Below are positions 1 to 8,203 of a DNA stretch of 16,311 nt, in pieces. The stretch's first letter is position 1; each line of letters opens with the position of its first letter. This stretch comes from Methanobacteriota archaeon (lineage in GTDB: Archaea; Methanobacteriota; Methanobacteria; Methanobacteriales; Methanobacteriaceae): NCBI GenBank assembly GCA_023434825.1, contig JAEYSH010000027.1, forward strand, positions 1 to 16,311, in the 5' to 3' direction. Position numbers and translations under genes: made by a program. Below the pieces are notes generated by a model. That model was not told the DNA's origin and did not search any database. It saw only the letters and a program-made list of their open reading frames with translations.

Positions 1-115
1 GTACTATTATAAACATATATTATATTAAGTAATAAGTTTATTGAATTAATTTATCATTATCAAGAATTAATTTATTGAATATTAACATATCACTTTTAAT
101 AAATTCTTTAAAAAG

Positions 116-124
116 TATATAATA
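116..124 (+). promoter_or_regulatory. TATA-like promoter of the helicase-EVE operon
   Basis: The sequence TATATAATA lies about 40 bp before the start codon at 161. An archaeal TATA box at this place would start transcription near 145, giving a short leader. The rest of 1-160 is AT-rich and shows no gene. No clear Shine-Dalgarno motif precedes the ATG at 161, so the first gene may be translated from a nearly leaderless mRNA. This is a motif match only. Confidence 0.4.
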
Positions 125-160
125 AGATTCTGAAAATTCAAAAATATTCCAAAACTTAAG

Positions 161-2893
161 ATGACTTTATCATCACTCACAAATGCCCAAAAAGAGGCGA
201 TTGACCATTTTGAAGGACCTTTACTTATAGTAGCAGGACCAGGTGCAGGTAAAACCCGGATACTTGTAGAGAGAGTATTCTCACTCGTAAACAATAAAAA
301 TGTAGATCCTGAAAACATTCTTCTGACTACATTTACAGTCAAAGCAGCTGATGAATTAAGGGCAAGAATTAGCGCAGAAGTTGGTTCTAAAGCAGAATCA
401 ATCCAAATTTCGACAGTCCACTCTTTTTGCAGGAAAATATTGGAAAAATACTCTGAATATCACAATATTGGTGCTAATTTTGATATACTCGATAATCGTC
501 GCCAATTAATGTTTCTCCGAAGCAATTATGAAGAAATTGGAATAAATGAAAACCGTATCCCCCAATATATTGATTTTTACAATAAATGTGGAGAAAATAG
601 GATAGATCCCGAAGTGCTTCTATCTGAAATTAAAAAAACACATCCCCAAAATGAAAGATTCCAAAATTTATGTGAGTCATATAATGGTTATTTACAATTA
701 CTTGAGGAAAATAACAAGATTGACTATTCTGGACTTCAGAAATACACATTAGAACTTTTAGAAAATCATCCCCAGGTTCTCAATGAAATAAGGGAACAAT
801 ACCAATTTATTTTAGTAGATGAATATCAAGACACAAACCCTGTTCAAGACAAGATTTTTGAATTAATTGCCAATCCTAAGTGTAATATATGCGTTGTCGG
901 GGACGATGACCAAAGTATCTACTCATTTAGAGGGGCTAATATTGATAATTTCCTTAGATTCCCTAAAAAATATAAAGATACCAAAATAATTACGCTCAAA
1001 GAGAATTTTAGATCTACTGCTAATATTATCGGAGTTTCTGAAGACTTTATACAAGATTACCGGCATTTTGATAAGAAAATATCACCTGAAAGAGATGATG
1101 GAAACGAACCTATCATGCTTAAGAGTGAAAATGAACAGGATGAAGCAGGGAAGATTGTAAAACTTATTAAATTAATGAAGGAAAAAGGAATAATCTCCAA
1201 TTATGGATATGTAACATTACTTTTTAGAAGTGTTAAAAGTCATGCTGGAGATATAATTAGTGAATTAAAAAGTAATCAAATTCCTTTTGAAGTTAGAGGA
1301 GATGGATCATTCCTTAAAAGAGAAGAAATTAATACAATGCTTTATTTGTTATCCTATGTAGATCCTCCTAAAAATGATAAAAAATTCAGGAGAAGGTGGA
1401 GAGACTGGTGGAATATATCTATATTAACAAATGAATTTTTAGATTTGCATCCTAAAACCAAAGATATAATCCCAAATATAGATAAAGAAGACTTATGTAA
1501 GCTCACCAAAACCTCTGAATTTAAAGATATCGGCATTAATAACGAAAAAGACATTTCTAAGATATTAAGCTTAAATAAACTTAGGAAAGAGAGTTTAAAA
1601 AACAATAAGTCATTATTAGAAATGTTTTATGATATAATTAAGATATCAGGGTATTTAAAATGGTTAATTAATGAAGGAAGCAATAAAAGTGATGAAAAAT
1701 TATTTAATTTAGCTAAATTAAGTTCTATCATCAAAGAATATGAAGATTTAACCAGTAAACCTAGTGTAGATGATTTCCTTAAATTTTTACATGATTTACC
1801 TCGCAATATGCATTATAATGCAGAGGTTTTTGAAGATCCATGTTCAGTTAAATTGATGACTGTACATCAAGCTAAAGGTCAAGAATTCCCTGTAGTAATC
1901 ATTTGTTCTGTAGCAAAAAATAAATTTCCAATTAAAGGGCGAAAAGAACTTGAGTTAGTGCCCATTCCCCAAAATCTTTTGATGTATGGTGATGAAAAAT
2001 TCACAGATGAAGAAAGGAGGATATTTTACGTTGCCTTATCCCGCGCTCAGGATAACCTAATTATATCCACTATTAAAACTAAGAAAGCAGGTAAAATCTA
2101 TGATTCCTTATTTACTGAAGATATGGATATTGAAAAATTTTCAGATGTTAATGCTCTTGTTGAAAGATGTGAAGAAAGAGATCCTATTAAAAATCCAACC
2201 AGAATTAGTTATTCATCTATAAATGCTTATAAAAACTGCCCATTGATGTATAAATTAACCTATTTTTATTTATTTCAGTTTATATCAACCTATAAACAAA
2301 ATTACGGTACAATACTCCATAATTGCCTAAATAGAATTCACATGTCCATGAAAAATAAAGAGATAATCACAGAAGACATGGTTGATAAAATTGTAGAAGA
2401 ATATTGGATCCAACTTCATAAAAATGATGCTGATGATATCAAAAGAAAGAAAGAACTGAATATGAAGCTTTTTAAGTATTATGAAAGTGTTAAAGATCAA
2501 ATTAAGGAAGTTCTTTCCACAGAAGAGCCTTTTTCATTGTTTGCAAATGGTATGTTAATTAGTGGTAGAACAGATCTTATTTATAAAAACTTTAATGATG
2601 AAACTGAACTTTTAGACTTTAAAGCGCGTGGAACTGCTGGTATTACTGAAACATTTGTTGAAATGCAACTTAAGGTCTATGAATACGGCCTAAATAGTAA
2701 ATATAATTTTGATAAGTTATGTGCTTACCAATTTGAAGAAAATAAAAAAACCTATTTTGAGCCAAATGGCGTGGACTTTACTGAAATTAGCGATGAAATG
2801 GAAAACATATGCAAAAAAATTGAAATGGAACACTTTGAGCCTTTAGAGTCGGGATTATGTTCCCAATGTTTCTTTAAGTTTTGTTGTGGATGA
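161..2893 (+). CDS. UvrD/Rep-type superfamily 1 helicase with C-terminal Cas4/RecB-like nuclease domain
   Basis: ATP-driven DNA unwinding coupled to DNA cleavage is the expected activity. The superfamily 1A helicase motifs are in order: LTNAQKEAI (6-14), Walker A AGPGAGKT (25-32), ISTVHSFC (83-90), Walker B LVDEYQDTN (218-226), VGDDDQSIYSFRGA (246-259), LKENFRST (279-286), TVHQAKGQEFP (about 566-576) and RRIFYVALSRAQ (about 618-629). After about residue 680 comes a PD-(D/E)XK nuclease fold: GRTD near 800, LLDFKARG near 817-824, and a QLKVYEYGL helix. One cysteine near 692 plus C900, C903 and C909 in the last 13 residues match the C-x2-C-x5-C iron-sulfur pattern of AddB/Cas4 nucleases. At 910 residues it has helicase and nuclease in one chain, as in AddAB subunits or defence helicases. 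The start is the ATG just before the Q motif. The EVE gene follows by 20 bp in the same direction. Helicase-nuclease is certain from motifs; a defence role is inferred. Confidence 0.9.
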   Translation: MTLSSLTNAQKEAIDHFEGPLLIVAGPGAGKTRILVERVFSLVNNKNVDPENILLTTFTVKAADELRARISAEVGSKAESIQISTVHSFCRKILEKYSEYHNIGANFDILDNRRQLMFLRSNYEEIGINENRIPQYIDFYNKCGENRIDPEVLLSEIKKTHPQNERFQNLCESYNGYLQLLEENNKIDYSGLQKYTLELLENHPQVLNEIREQYQFILVDEYQDTNPVQDKIFELIANPKCNICVVGDDDQSIYSFRGANIDNFLRFPKKYKDTKIITLKENFRSTANIIGVSEDFIQDYRHFDKKISPERDDGNEPIMLKSENEQDEAGKIVKLIKLMKEKGIISNYGYVTLLFRSVKSHAGDIISELKSNQIPFEVRGDGSFLKREEINTMLYLLSYVDPPKNDKKFRRRWRDWWNISILTNEFLDLHPKTKDIIPNIDKEDLCKLTKTSEFKDIGINNEKDISKILSLNKLRKESLKNNKSLLEMFYDIIKISGYLKWLINEGSNKSDEKLFNLAKLSSIIKEYEDLTSKPSVDDFLKFLHDLPRNMHYNAEVFEDPCSVKLMTVHQAKGQEFPVVIICSVAKNKFPIKGRKELELVPIPQNLLMYGDEKFTDEERRIFYVALSRAQDNLIISTIKTKKAGKIYDSLFTEDMDIEKFSDVNALVERCEERDPIKNPTRISYSSINAYKNCPLMYKLTYFYLFQFISTYKQNYGTILHNCLNRIHMSMKNKEIITEDMVDKIVEEYWIQLHKNDADDIKRKKELNMKLFKYYESVKDQIKEVLSTEEPFSLFANGMLISGRTDLIYKNFNDETELLDFKARGTAGITETFVEMQLKVYEYGLNSKYNFDKLCAYQFEENKKTYFEPNGVDFTEISDEMENICKKIEMEHFEPLESGLCSQCFFKFCCG

Positions 2894-2913
2894 TTTGAAA
2901 TAATGGTGAAAAA

Positions 2914-3342
2914 ATGGAAAACTATTGGTTATGGGTAAATAGTGGAAAAATGGATGTTGGAGATGATCTAGAAAAAGATTACAAATCAACTTGGTATGGA
3001 TGCCATAAAGATACTAAAAAGAGCGATAAAGTCTTAATATATCGCGTAAATCCACATAAACATATAAAATATCTTGCAGAAATTATCGAAGACTGTGAAC
3101 AAGACCTCATCCGCACAGATATGGGAACAAAGGAAGGATATAAATGCCAGTTTAAAATTCTTGAATCATTTGATGATCCACTTGAAATAAGTGATATGAG
3201 AAAAACACCCTTAGAAGATTGGTACCCTTTGAAATTGAGTTTTAGAAGGATGGTTTTCCCCATAGATGAAAAATATTGGCTTGAATTAAAAGAGATTATA
3301 ACTAGAAAAAAAAGAAACCATGAAACTATTGACTCATTTTAA
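2914..3342 (+). CDS. EVE (PUA-like) domain protein
   Basis: The 142-residue protein has the layout of an EVE domain: an opening YWLWVNSG strand, a central WYGCH...KVLIYRV segment (about 27-45), then an aromatic-rich second half with YKCQF, WYPLKL and RRMVF. EVE domains belong to the PUA-like fold and are known to bind modified bases such as 5-methylcytosine derivatives in DNA. They often occur as the reader part of modification-dependent restriction systems. A GGTGA ribosome binding site sits 5 bases before the ATG. The gene starts 20 bp after the helicase-nuclease, so the two are almost surely co-transcribed. The natural reading is that this small protein gives target recognition and the helicase-nuclease does the destruction; that link is inference. 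The gene ends 11 bp from the truncated nrdD end on the other strand. Confidence 0.75.
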   Translation: MENYWLWVNSGKMDVGDDLEKDYKSTWYGCHKDTKKSDKVLIYRVNPHKHIKYLAEIIEDCEQDLIRTDMGTKEGYKCQFKILESFDDPLEISDMRKTPLEDWYPLKLSFRRMVFPIDEKYWLELKEIITRKKRNHETIDSF

Positions 3343-3353
3343 TATGGGATTCA

Positions 3354-4235
3354 TTAAAAGGCGCCGATAGTGAGCCCTCCGGCGCGCGAAATTTTTCCCT
3401 GTGGACCATAAGCGGTCACGTCTTGTAAAAATGATGGTACTGAAAATTCGAGGTTTACTGATGTGAAGGGTACTTGTGACCCTCGTGCTGCGTAAGCCAT
3501 GTTTAAATTAAAAATAAACATTTGCATTGCTTGTTTAATGTCTTCAAATGATCTGCCTGCGGCGAAAGGTGATACAAACACATTCCATAGTGACATCCCT
3601 TGCCCACCACTCATGTTTTGTTGAGCAGCGAGCATGATTTCACCACTATGGTTCATTAGCGTTTCTAACGCTTTGGGGGGTTTTGCGACACTGGTATGCT
3701 CCCCAGTCCCGTCTACTTTGAGCCCATGCCTAATAAAGTATCTCTGATCGTGCATCAAACAATTGAATGGACGACCAGCGAAGTACTCAAGATCATGGAT
3801 GTGCATGTCCCCTCCGACGTGAGCGTCGGACAGGTGGGTCGGTATACAATGTAAGATTGCGTACTCTTTCATCGCTTCGTCCGCCACACTTTTATGCACA
3901 GTTTCTGGGTTGTGGATCATGTTGGCGTTGTCCTTTGACCCGTTCTGTATAAGGTTAGAAATGTTGTATACAGGTATTCCCACCCTCGCATGCTTGTTCC
4001 TCACATCTGAAAGCCCCATCTTTACGAGTTGGGTGTTCACCATTTCTCGTATTATGGGTGATGTTCGGTTCATTGGCGGGATGGCGTTCAGGTCTTGAGC
4101 AACCATATAAGAAACTGCTATAGCTTCGTTTACCCCAATCTTTGTTTCACGCAGTAGTGCTCTAACTATCTTGTCTGGATCATATTTTTCATAGCTTTCA
4201 TTAGATGTTCTAATACAGTTTTCAGTTTCGTTCAT
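3354..4235 (-). pseudogene. nrdD: N-terminal fragment of anaerobic ribonucleoside-triphosphate reductase
   Basis: This 293-residue frame matches the start of class III (oxygen-sensitive) ribonucleotide reductase. It has the ATP-cone-like N-terminus (YDPDKIVRALLRET), then HVGGDMHIHDLEYFAGRP, AAQQNMSGGQGMSLWN and AARGSQVPFTSVNLEF. Full-length NrdD is about 700-780 residues, so over half is missing, including the C-terminal glycyl-radical segment and much of the active-site barrel. Homology appears to stop near GPQGK (about 280); the last dozen residues (ISRAGGLTIGAF) look like junction sequence. It keeps a GGAG ribosome binding site 7 bases before its ATG, so it may still be translated, but it cannot reduce ribonucleotides alone. 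One 60-base row counted by eye (3661-3720) is 53% GC, and the fragment as a whole is visibly richer in GC than its AT-rich neighbours, suggesting a different donor. It lies downstream of the primase on the same strand. A short regulatory polypeptide is possible but there is no evidence for one. Confidence 0.8.
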
Positions 4236-4346
4236 GTATAATCTCCAATTCGTGTTTAAACGAAAAATATAGAAAGTTAGGATTTACTACATAGCGGATG
4301 TATGGTGTGTTGTAACAATGTCCACACTAACATAAAGAAGCTATTA
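4236..4346 (-). promoter_or_regulatory. Leader and possible promoter of the nrdD fragment
   Basis: This 111-bp gap between the primase and the nrdD fragment holds the GGAG ribosome binding site (4243-4246), a CTATATTTTT run (4263-4272, read on the minus strand) and a second A/T-rich TATA-like stretch near 4335-4345. A small inverted pair TACAT/ATGTA occurs near 4289-4303. The fragment could therefore have its own promoter or be read through from the primase. The motifs are weak. Confidence 0.3.
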
Positions 4347-5582
4347 TTATTTAACGCACTTTAATAGTTGATAAAACTGATCTGGAAAATTTAACTTACG
4401 ATAAAACCATTTCCTGCAAAATTTGTCTTTATTACTAGAGTAATAACAAAGATCGTGTTTCTTCATATAGTTGCATGTAAAAACATATTTTTTTAAAGTT
4501 TTTATTTGTTTGATATCATGTAAATGCTTATTAGGATCATAACAATCATGATATTGCGTGAAAATCCTTAATGCCTCAACAGTATCCTCAGGGCTTAATC
4601 CACACCATTTACATATATTTGCTAAAATAAATCTGGAGTCATGAGTATATTTAAAGTTTAAAAAGCAAGGGAATTGATTCAATTGAAGTATATCTTGTGG
4701 ATGCTCAATTTTAATCTTATTTTTTACCTTAAGTGTTGGTTTTCTCTCCAGCTTCCTAAAAATATTTTGATATTTTAATATTTCCTTTTTCTTTTCTAAT
4801 TCTGAATCAATTCTGTATAAAACATTTTCAATATTTGATTTTGAAGCTTCTAAGTCCAAATCATCGAAAGGAACATTCACAATATTAGAATTTTTAATAA
4901 TCTGATTATAAGTATAACTGATTTTCCAAGGATGGCTATAAAGACCGGTTTTAGGGTGCTTACTAGTTGGGATCCTAGCTAACCTGCTGAAATCAGCCTT
5001 TACGTTAGGATCTGAAGTTTCAAGATTTAACTTTCTTTCTAATGTATCAACGAAATAAGTTATAGTTTCTTTTGGATTTTGGAGCTTTACAGGATTAAAA
5101 TGAATATACATATGGCATCCTTTTGCACCACTAAAAATTAATGTTGGATCTCCTCCAAATTTTTCGGTGATAAAGTTATATGCCTTTTTAGCTTCAGTTA
5201 TGGGTAATTTAGCTTGTCCCTGTTCTATAAGTCGACTGTAAAAATCTTGCTTACTCTCTGGGCTTATTAGCCTATCATATTCCTTTTTAGCTAAATTAGT
5301 AAGATTTTTATCAAAATCAATGAAAATTCTATCCAATATCACTTGATTGTTGTAAGGATATGTCCTGCCATGAGCTGTTATTGGATTTAAAGGATTAAAA
5401 GTGTATACTGTAGCATAAACACTACATTCCCGCTTTTCATAATTTTTAAAGTTCTTAAGTAATAATTCAAGATTATTGCATGGAATCCTATCAAATTTTA
5501 CTTTGGGTCCAATCCTTGCAAATTCTCTATTAAATTTATCCCCATACAAACGTTTCAAAAATAGTATATAAGATGCCTTCAT
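4347..5582 (-). CDS. Archaeo-eukaryotic primase: fused PriS-like and PriL-like domains
   Basis: This protein should make primers or extend DNA for an extrachromosomal replicon. The catalytic half has the archaeo-eukaryotic primase signature: FIDFD with metal-binding D89 and D91, the nucleotide-binding FSGAKGCHMYIHF (about 150-162), and KADFSRLARIPTSKHPKTG (about 195-213), which parallels the PriS third-acid and RL-R-P-S-H-TG block. The C-terminal part resembles the PriL iron-sulfur domain: cysteines at FPC (306), HDC (347), FTCNYM (370) and LC (379). PriS and PriL are normally separate cellular proteins, so fusion points to a plasmid or virus enzyme. The start chosen is the fourth codon of a slightly longer frame that could begin at 5591: GAGG is 9 bases before the ATG at 5582 but directly touches the upstream one. 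The gene begins one base after the helicase stop, so translation is probably coupled. Confidence 0.85.
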   Translation of the reverse strand: MKASYILFLKRLYGDKFNREFARIGPKVKFDRIPCNNLELLLKNFKNYEKRECSVYATVYTFNPLNPITAHGRTYPYNNQVILDRIFIDFDKNLTNLAKKEYDRLISPESKQDFYSRLIEQGQAKLPITEAKKAYNFITEKFGGDPTLIFSGAKGCHMYIHFNPVKLQNPKETITYFVDTLERKLNLETSDPNVKADFSRLARIPTSKHPKTGLYSHPWKISYTYNQIIKNSNIVNVPFDDLDLEASKSNIENVLYRIDSELEKKKEILKYQNIFRKLERKPTLKVKNKIKIEHPQDILQLNQFPCFLNFKYTHDSRFILANICKWCGLSPEDTVEALRIFTQYHDCYDPNKHLHDIKQIKTLKKYVFTCNYMKKHDLCYYSSNKDKFCRKWFYRKLNFPDQFYQLLKCVK

Positions 5583-5583
5583 T

Positions 5584-7734
5584 TCATGCATCCTCTTTAA
5601 ATATATTTATAAGTTTTTCAGCTGGAAAAATATGATCTCCAGGCTTTTCTTGAAGTATGTAACCTGATTCTATTAATTTTATTTCAAGATCTATCACAAC
5701 TTTATCTTCTTCAATGTTAAGGTTATTTCCAACAAAATTCTGGAATTCTACAGGATATAACCCTTCTTTTGTATGTTTTTTCAATGCATTATAGGCAGCA
5801 TTTAATAATTCATCTTCATTTACAGTTCTATAATCACCTATCAGATTTGTATCTTGCTTTATTTTGCTTAAATCACTTTCTATACCTTTTTTAGATTTAA
5901 TTCTAGATATTTGATTTTGAAAAAGATCAATTTTTTTAACTGAAACTTTTTCATCCTTATCAAAGTAAGGGATAAAAGCAATATTTTTTCCATTCTTTAT
6001 TTTGAAATTTGGAATTTGTTCTTTTATCCATTCTAAACTTTTATTTTGAAGTTTTACCCAATCTATATTCCTGATAGCGGAGAGCAGATCTTCAGATTGG
6101 TTTTCACTTTTTTTAACGTATACTTTTGTACGACCCTTAATTCCCAGTTCTTCTTTTGTATCTTCATCGTGGAAAATTAAACCAGCATCTTCAAATGTTT
6201 TAAGTATTTGCCATGCATATTTATATGAACAAACTAGTTCCATAGACAGCTTTTTAGATGTAACATATCCTTCATTTTCAATTAATTCATAAACTATTGG
6301 AAGCGAGCTTATTAACCTTGAATCAAAACCAGATAATGTTGCTTCCAACACTAATCCACAAAATTCTATTACATAAAACAAATCAAGTATATCTGCAATT
6401 AATACTTCTTTCCCGTTTATTTCAGTTTTATCCCGTTGATACTGGAACATTAAAGCACATTCTTTAATTAACTTTATTAGTTTTTTAGAATCCCTTCTTG
6501 CTCTCGGTTCATATTTTGGAAATAAAGTTTTTAACTCTGATTCGAATGGTATTATTACTTCATAAGGTTTTAAAAGCCTAAATGCTTTCTTTAACTTTTG
6601 ATATTTTATATCATAGTGTTTTTCACCTTTTAATTCCTTTATTTTTTTCTCAGAGCTATCGAAGTTTTCGTTAACTATTCTTTTTGTTTGATCTGCACTG
6701 TCATCCATAGGTAAAATAAAGTTTCTGGATGCAAATTCTGGATCTAATTGAAAACTAGTTGTTGTAGTGATGATTGTTTTAACTGGTATTATCCTTTCAA
6801 TTACTTTATACTCGTTAGTTTCAGGATCTTTAACTGTTATTTCTGCTTTAAATCCCCCATCATCACCAGATAATAACCTAACCTCCTTTTTTCCAAATTC
6901 ATCCTCCGTAGTTTCCTGGAAGTATAAAATATCAAAATTTTCAAGATCCATGTATTTTAATGCTGTTTCAGTAAGATGACCCATTCGCTTGGTTTTAAAT
7001 AAATTACTTACAACATCTGCAACGGTTGTTTTTCCAATAGATGATCCTGATTTCAATGTATTAATTGTATCTATTCCAAGAGCAGCACCTATACAATTCA
7101 AAGTTAAGGTAAATTTTGAATTAAACTCTCCAATAATGAATTGATCCTTTTTTTCATAAAGAGCAGAATCAATAAAATGAAATAAGTCTTCCATTTTTAA
7201 AATGTTCTCTAGCTCTTCTCTTTCCTCAGGTGTTATTTCCTCCTCAAAGTCTTCTTGGGAGTTAATGCCCAAATCTTCATAACTAGTTTCAAGAAATGTT
7301 TTTTTATTTTGAAAAATTGTTTCTTTATTTTCATCTAGAAAAATACCCAGATCATCAATAAAATCTTCAATTTCCTCCCCTTTTTTTTGAAATTGTTTAA
7401 GGCTTTTAGTTATTTCTTGATCCCTGCCTTTGACTTTAACGTCCAATAACTCTTTACTCTTTACTTTTCGAGATATTTTTTGAAGATCATTGTTTTTAAC
7501 AGATATCCATTGGTATGAAAACTTTTTTTGATTATTAATTACTTTTTTTTCAACTAGTAGCCAAATTTCCATGTTTTCATAAACTTGAAAGTAAAAATAT
7601 GCAGTTTTACCAGATATTATTACCGCTTTATCTCTAAAACATAAATTTGAACATATTTCATCTTCTGAAAAAAAATCATCGAATTTAAATGCTTCAATTA
7701 CTGGTTTTACTTCCCCATAACTATCTTCTTCCAT
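5584..7734 (-). CDS. Replicative helicase-like AAA+ ATPase with winged-helix domain
   Basis: About 716 residues. The core has a Walker A variant GSSIGKTT (230-237), then a TETALKYM segment, a Walker B-like DILYFQE (268-274), a TTTTSF sensor-like strand and an ASRNFILPMDD arginine-finger region. This order (GxSxGKT, then T-x-x-x-L/Y, then hhhh-x-E) resembles the helicase domains that accompany primases in mobile elements. At about 475-540 a winged helix is visible (IENEGYVTSKKLSMEL through GRTKVYV). The N-terminal third is acidic and unrecognised. Directly linked to the primase, it is probably the replicon's helicase. The start is uncertain: the longest frame begins at 7803 without a ribosome binding site, whereas GGAGGG lies 6 bases before the internal ATG at 7734, which I prefer. 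A chromosomal MCM is unlikely because the motifs differ. Confidence 0.75.
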   Translation of the reverse strand: MEEDSYGEVKPVIEAFKFDDFFSEDEICSNLCFRDKAVIISGKTAYFYFQVYENMEIWLLVEKKVINNQKKFSYQWISVKNNDLQKISRKVKSKELLDVKVKGRDQEITKSLKQFQKKGEEIEDFIDDLGIFLDENKETIFQNKKTFLETSYEDLGINSQEDFEEEITPEEREELENILKMEDLFHFIDSALYEKKDQFIIGEFNSKFTLTLNCIGAALGIDTINTLKSGSSIGKTTVADVVSNLFKTKRMGHLTETALKYMDLENFDILYFQETTEDEFGKKEVRLLSGDDGGFKAEITVKDPETNEYKVIERIIPVKTIITTTTSFQLDPEFASRNFILPMDDSADQTKRIVNENFDSSEKKIKELKGEKHYDIKYQKLKKAFRLLKPYEVIIPFESELKTLFPKYEPRARRDSKKLIKLIKECALMFQYQRDKTEINGKEVLIADILDLFYVIEFCGLVLEATLSGFDSRLISSLPIVYELIENEGYVTSKKLSMELVCSYKYAWQILKTFEDAGLIFHDEDTKEELGIKGRTKVYVKKSENQSEDLLSAIRNIDWVKLQNKSLEWIKEQIPNFKIKNGKNIAFIPYFDKDEKVSVKKIDLFQNQISRIKSKKGIESDLSKIKQDTNLIGDYRTVNEDELLNAAYNALKKHTKEGLYPVEFQNFVGNNLNIEEDKVVIDLEIKLIESGYILQEKPGDHIFPAEKLINIFKEDA

Positions 7735-7927
7735 TATTAACCCTCCATGTTCTGGATTGAATATTTTAAATTTGCTTTGTAATTCTTGATTGATCAATTT
7801 CATTTTTTCAAGGAGAAGGGATTATTGAAAAGGGTGTTTATTAAGAAATCACTCCTCCCCATTGAAAAGTCGTTTGAATTTTTACACTAGTATTCATTTA
7901 TTGGATTTTACCTCCTTCAAAGTTAAA

Positions 7928-8047
7928 TCAACTATATTCACCTATTTTTAGCAGGTCTTTAATTCTATTCGCTAAATCTGGAGATTCCTTTGTTCTTTCA
8001 AGCTCGTTTAATTTCTTTTTTAGCAATTTAACAAGTATTTTGTTCAT
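7928..8047 (-). CDS. 39-residue lysine-rich small protein, first gene of the replication operon
   Basis: A short frame encodes MNKILVKLLKKKLNELER and continues to ...DLLKIGEYS. It is preceded by a very strong ribosome binding site, AAGGAGGAGG, ending 2 bases before the ATG. The product is a charged, probably helical peptide with no family that I recognise. It lies directly behind the divergent promoter and upstream of the helicase-like ATPase and primase, so it may be a copy-number regulator or replication accessory protein; that is a guess from position. Another strong ribosome binding site (GGAGGT, near 7910-7915) follows its stop. The quality of its own ribosome binding site is the main reason to believe it is translated. 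Confidence 0.6.
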   Translation of the reverse strand: MNKILVKLLKKKLNELERTKESPDLANRIKDLLKIGEYS

Positions 8048-8070
8048 GGCCTCCTCCTTATATTATTTAT

Positions 8071-8150
8071 CGTACGGTACGGTAACTCGTATAAGGAATA
8101 ATTTATCAATTATTATATTTAAGTATTCCCATTGATCATACCTATACGGT
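8071..8150. promoter_or_regulatory. Divergent promoter with ACGGT operator repeats
   Basis: Between the replication operon (minus) and the gene at 8204 (plus) are two directly abutting ACGGT units at 8074-8083, within CGTACGGTACGGTAAC, and a third ACGGT at 8146-8150. A minus-strand TATA-like TTAAATATA lies near 8112-8121, which would place its transcription start close to the tandem copies. A plus-strand TATATTA is at 8164-8170, just after the third copy. G/C-rich repeats in an otherwise A/T sequence at both promoters suggest a repressor binding site. Confidence 0.5.
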
Positions 8151-8203
8151 GAACATGCAAATGTATATTAATGCTTAAAACAATAAATTATTAAGGTGAT
8201 ACC

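Noticed and set aside
82..342. Minus-strand frame opposite the helicase N-terminus
   Set aside because: It overlaps the clearly coding Walker A region of the helicase-nuclease and has no family features.
3354..3400. Possible intein start at the end of the nrdD fragment
   Set aside because: Inteins start with Cys or Ser at the splice site and carry further splicing blocks; the frame here simply ends after about 12 divergent residues.
3767..4098. Two plus-strand open frames of about 60 codons opposite the nrdD fragment
   Set aside because: They have no ribosome binding site or recognisable content and are explained by the high GC of the nrdD fragment on the other strand.
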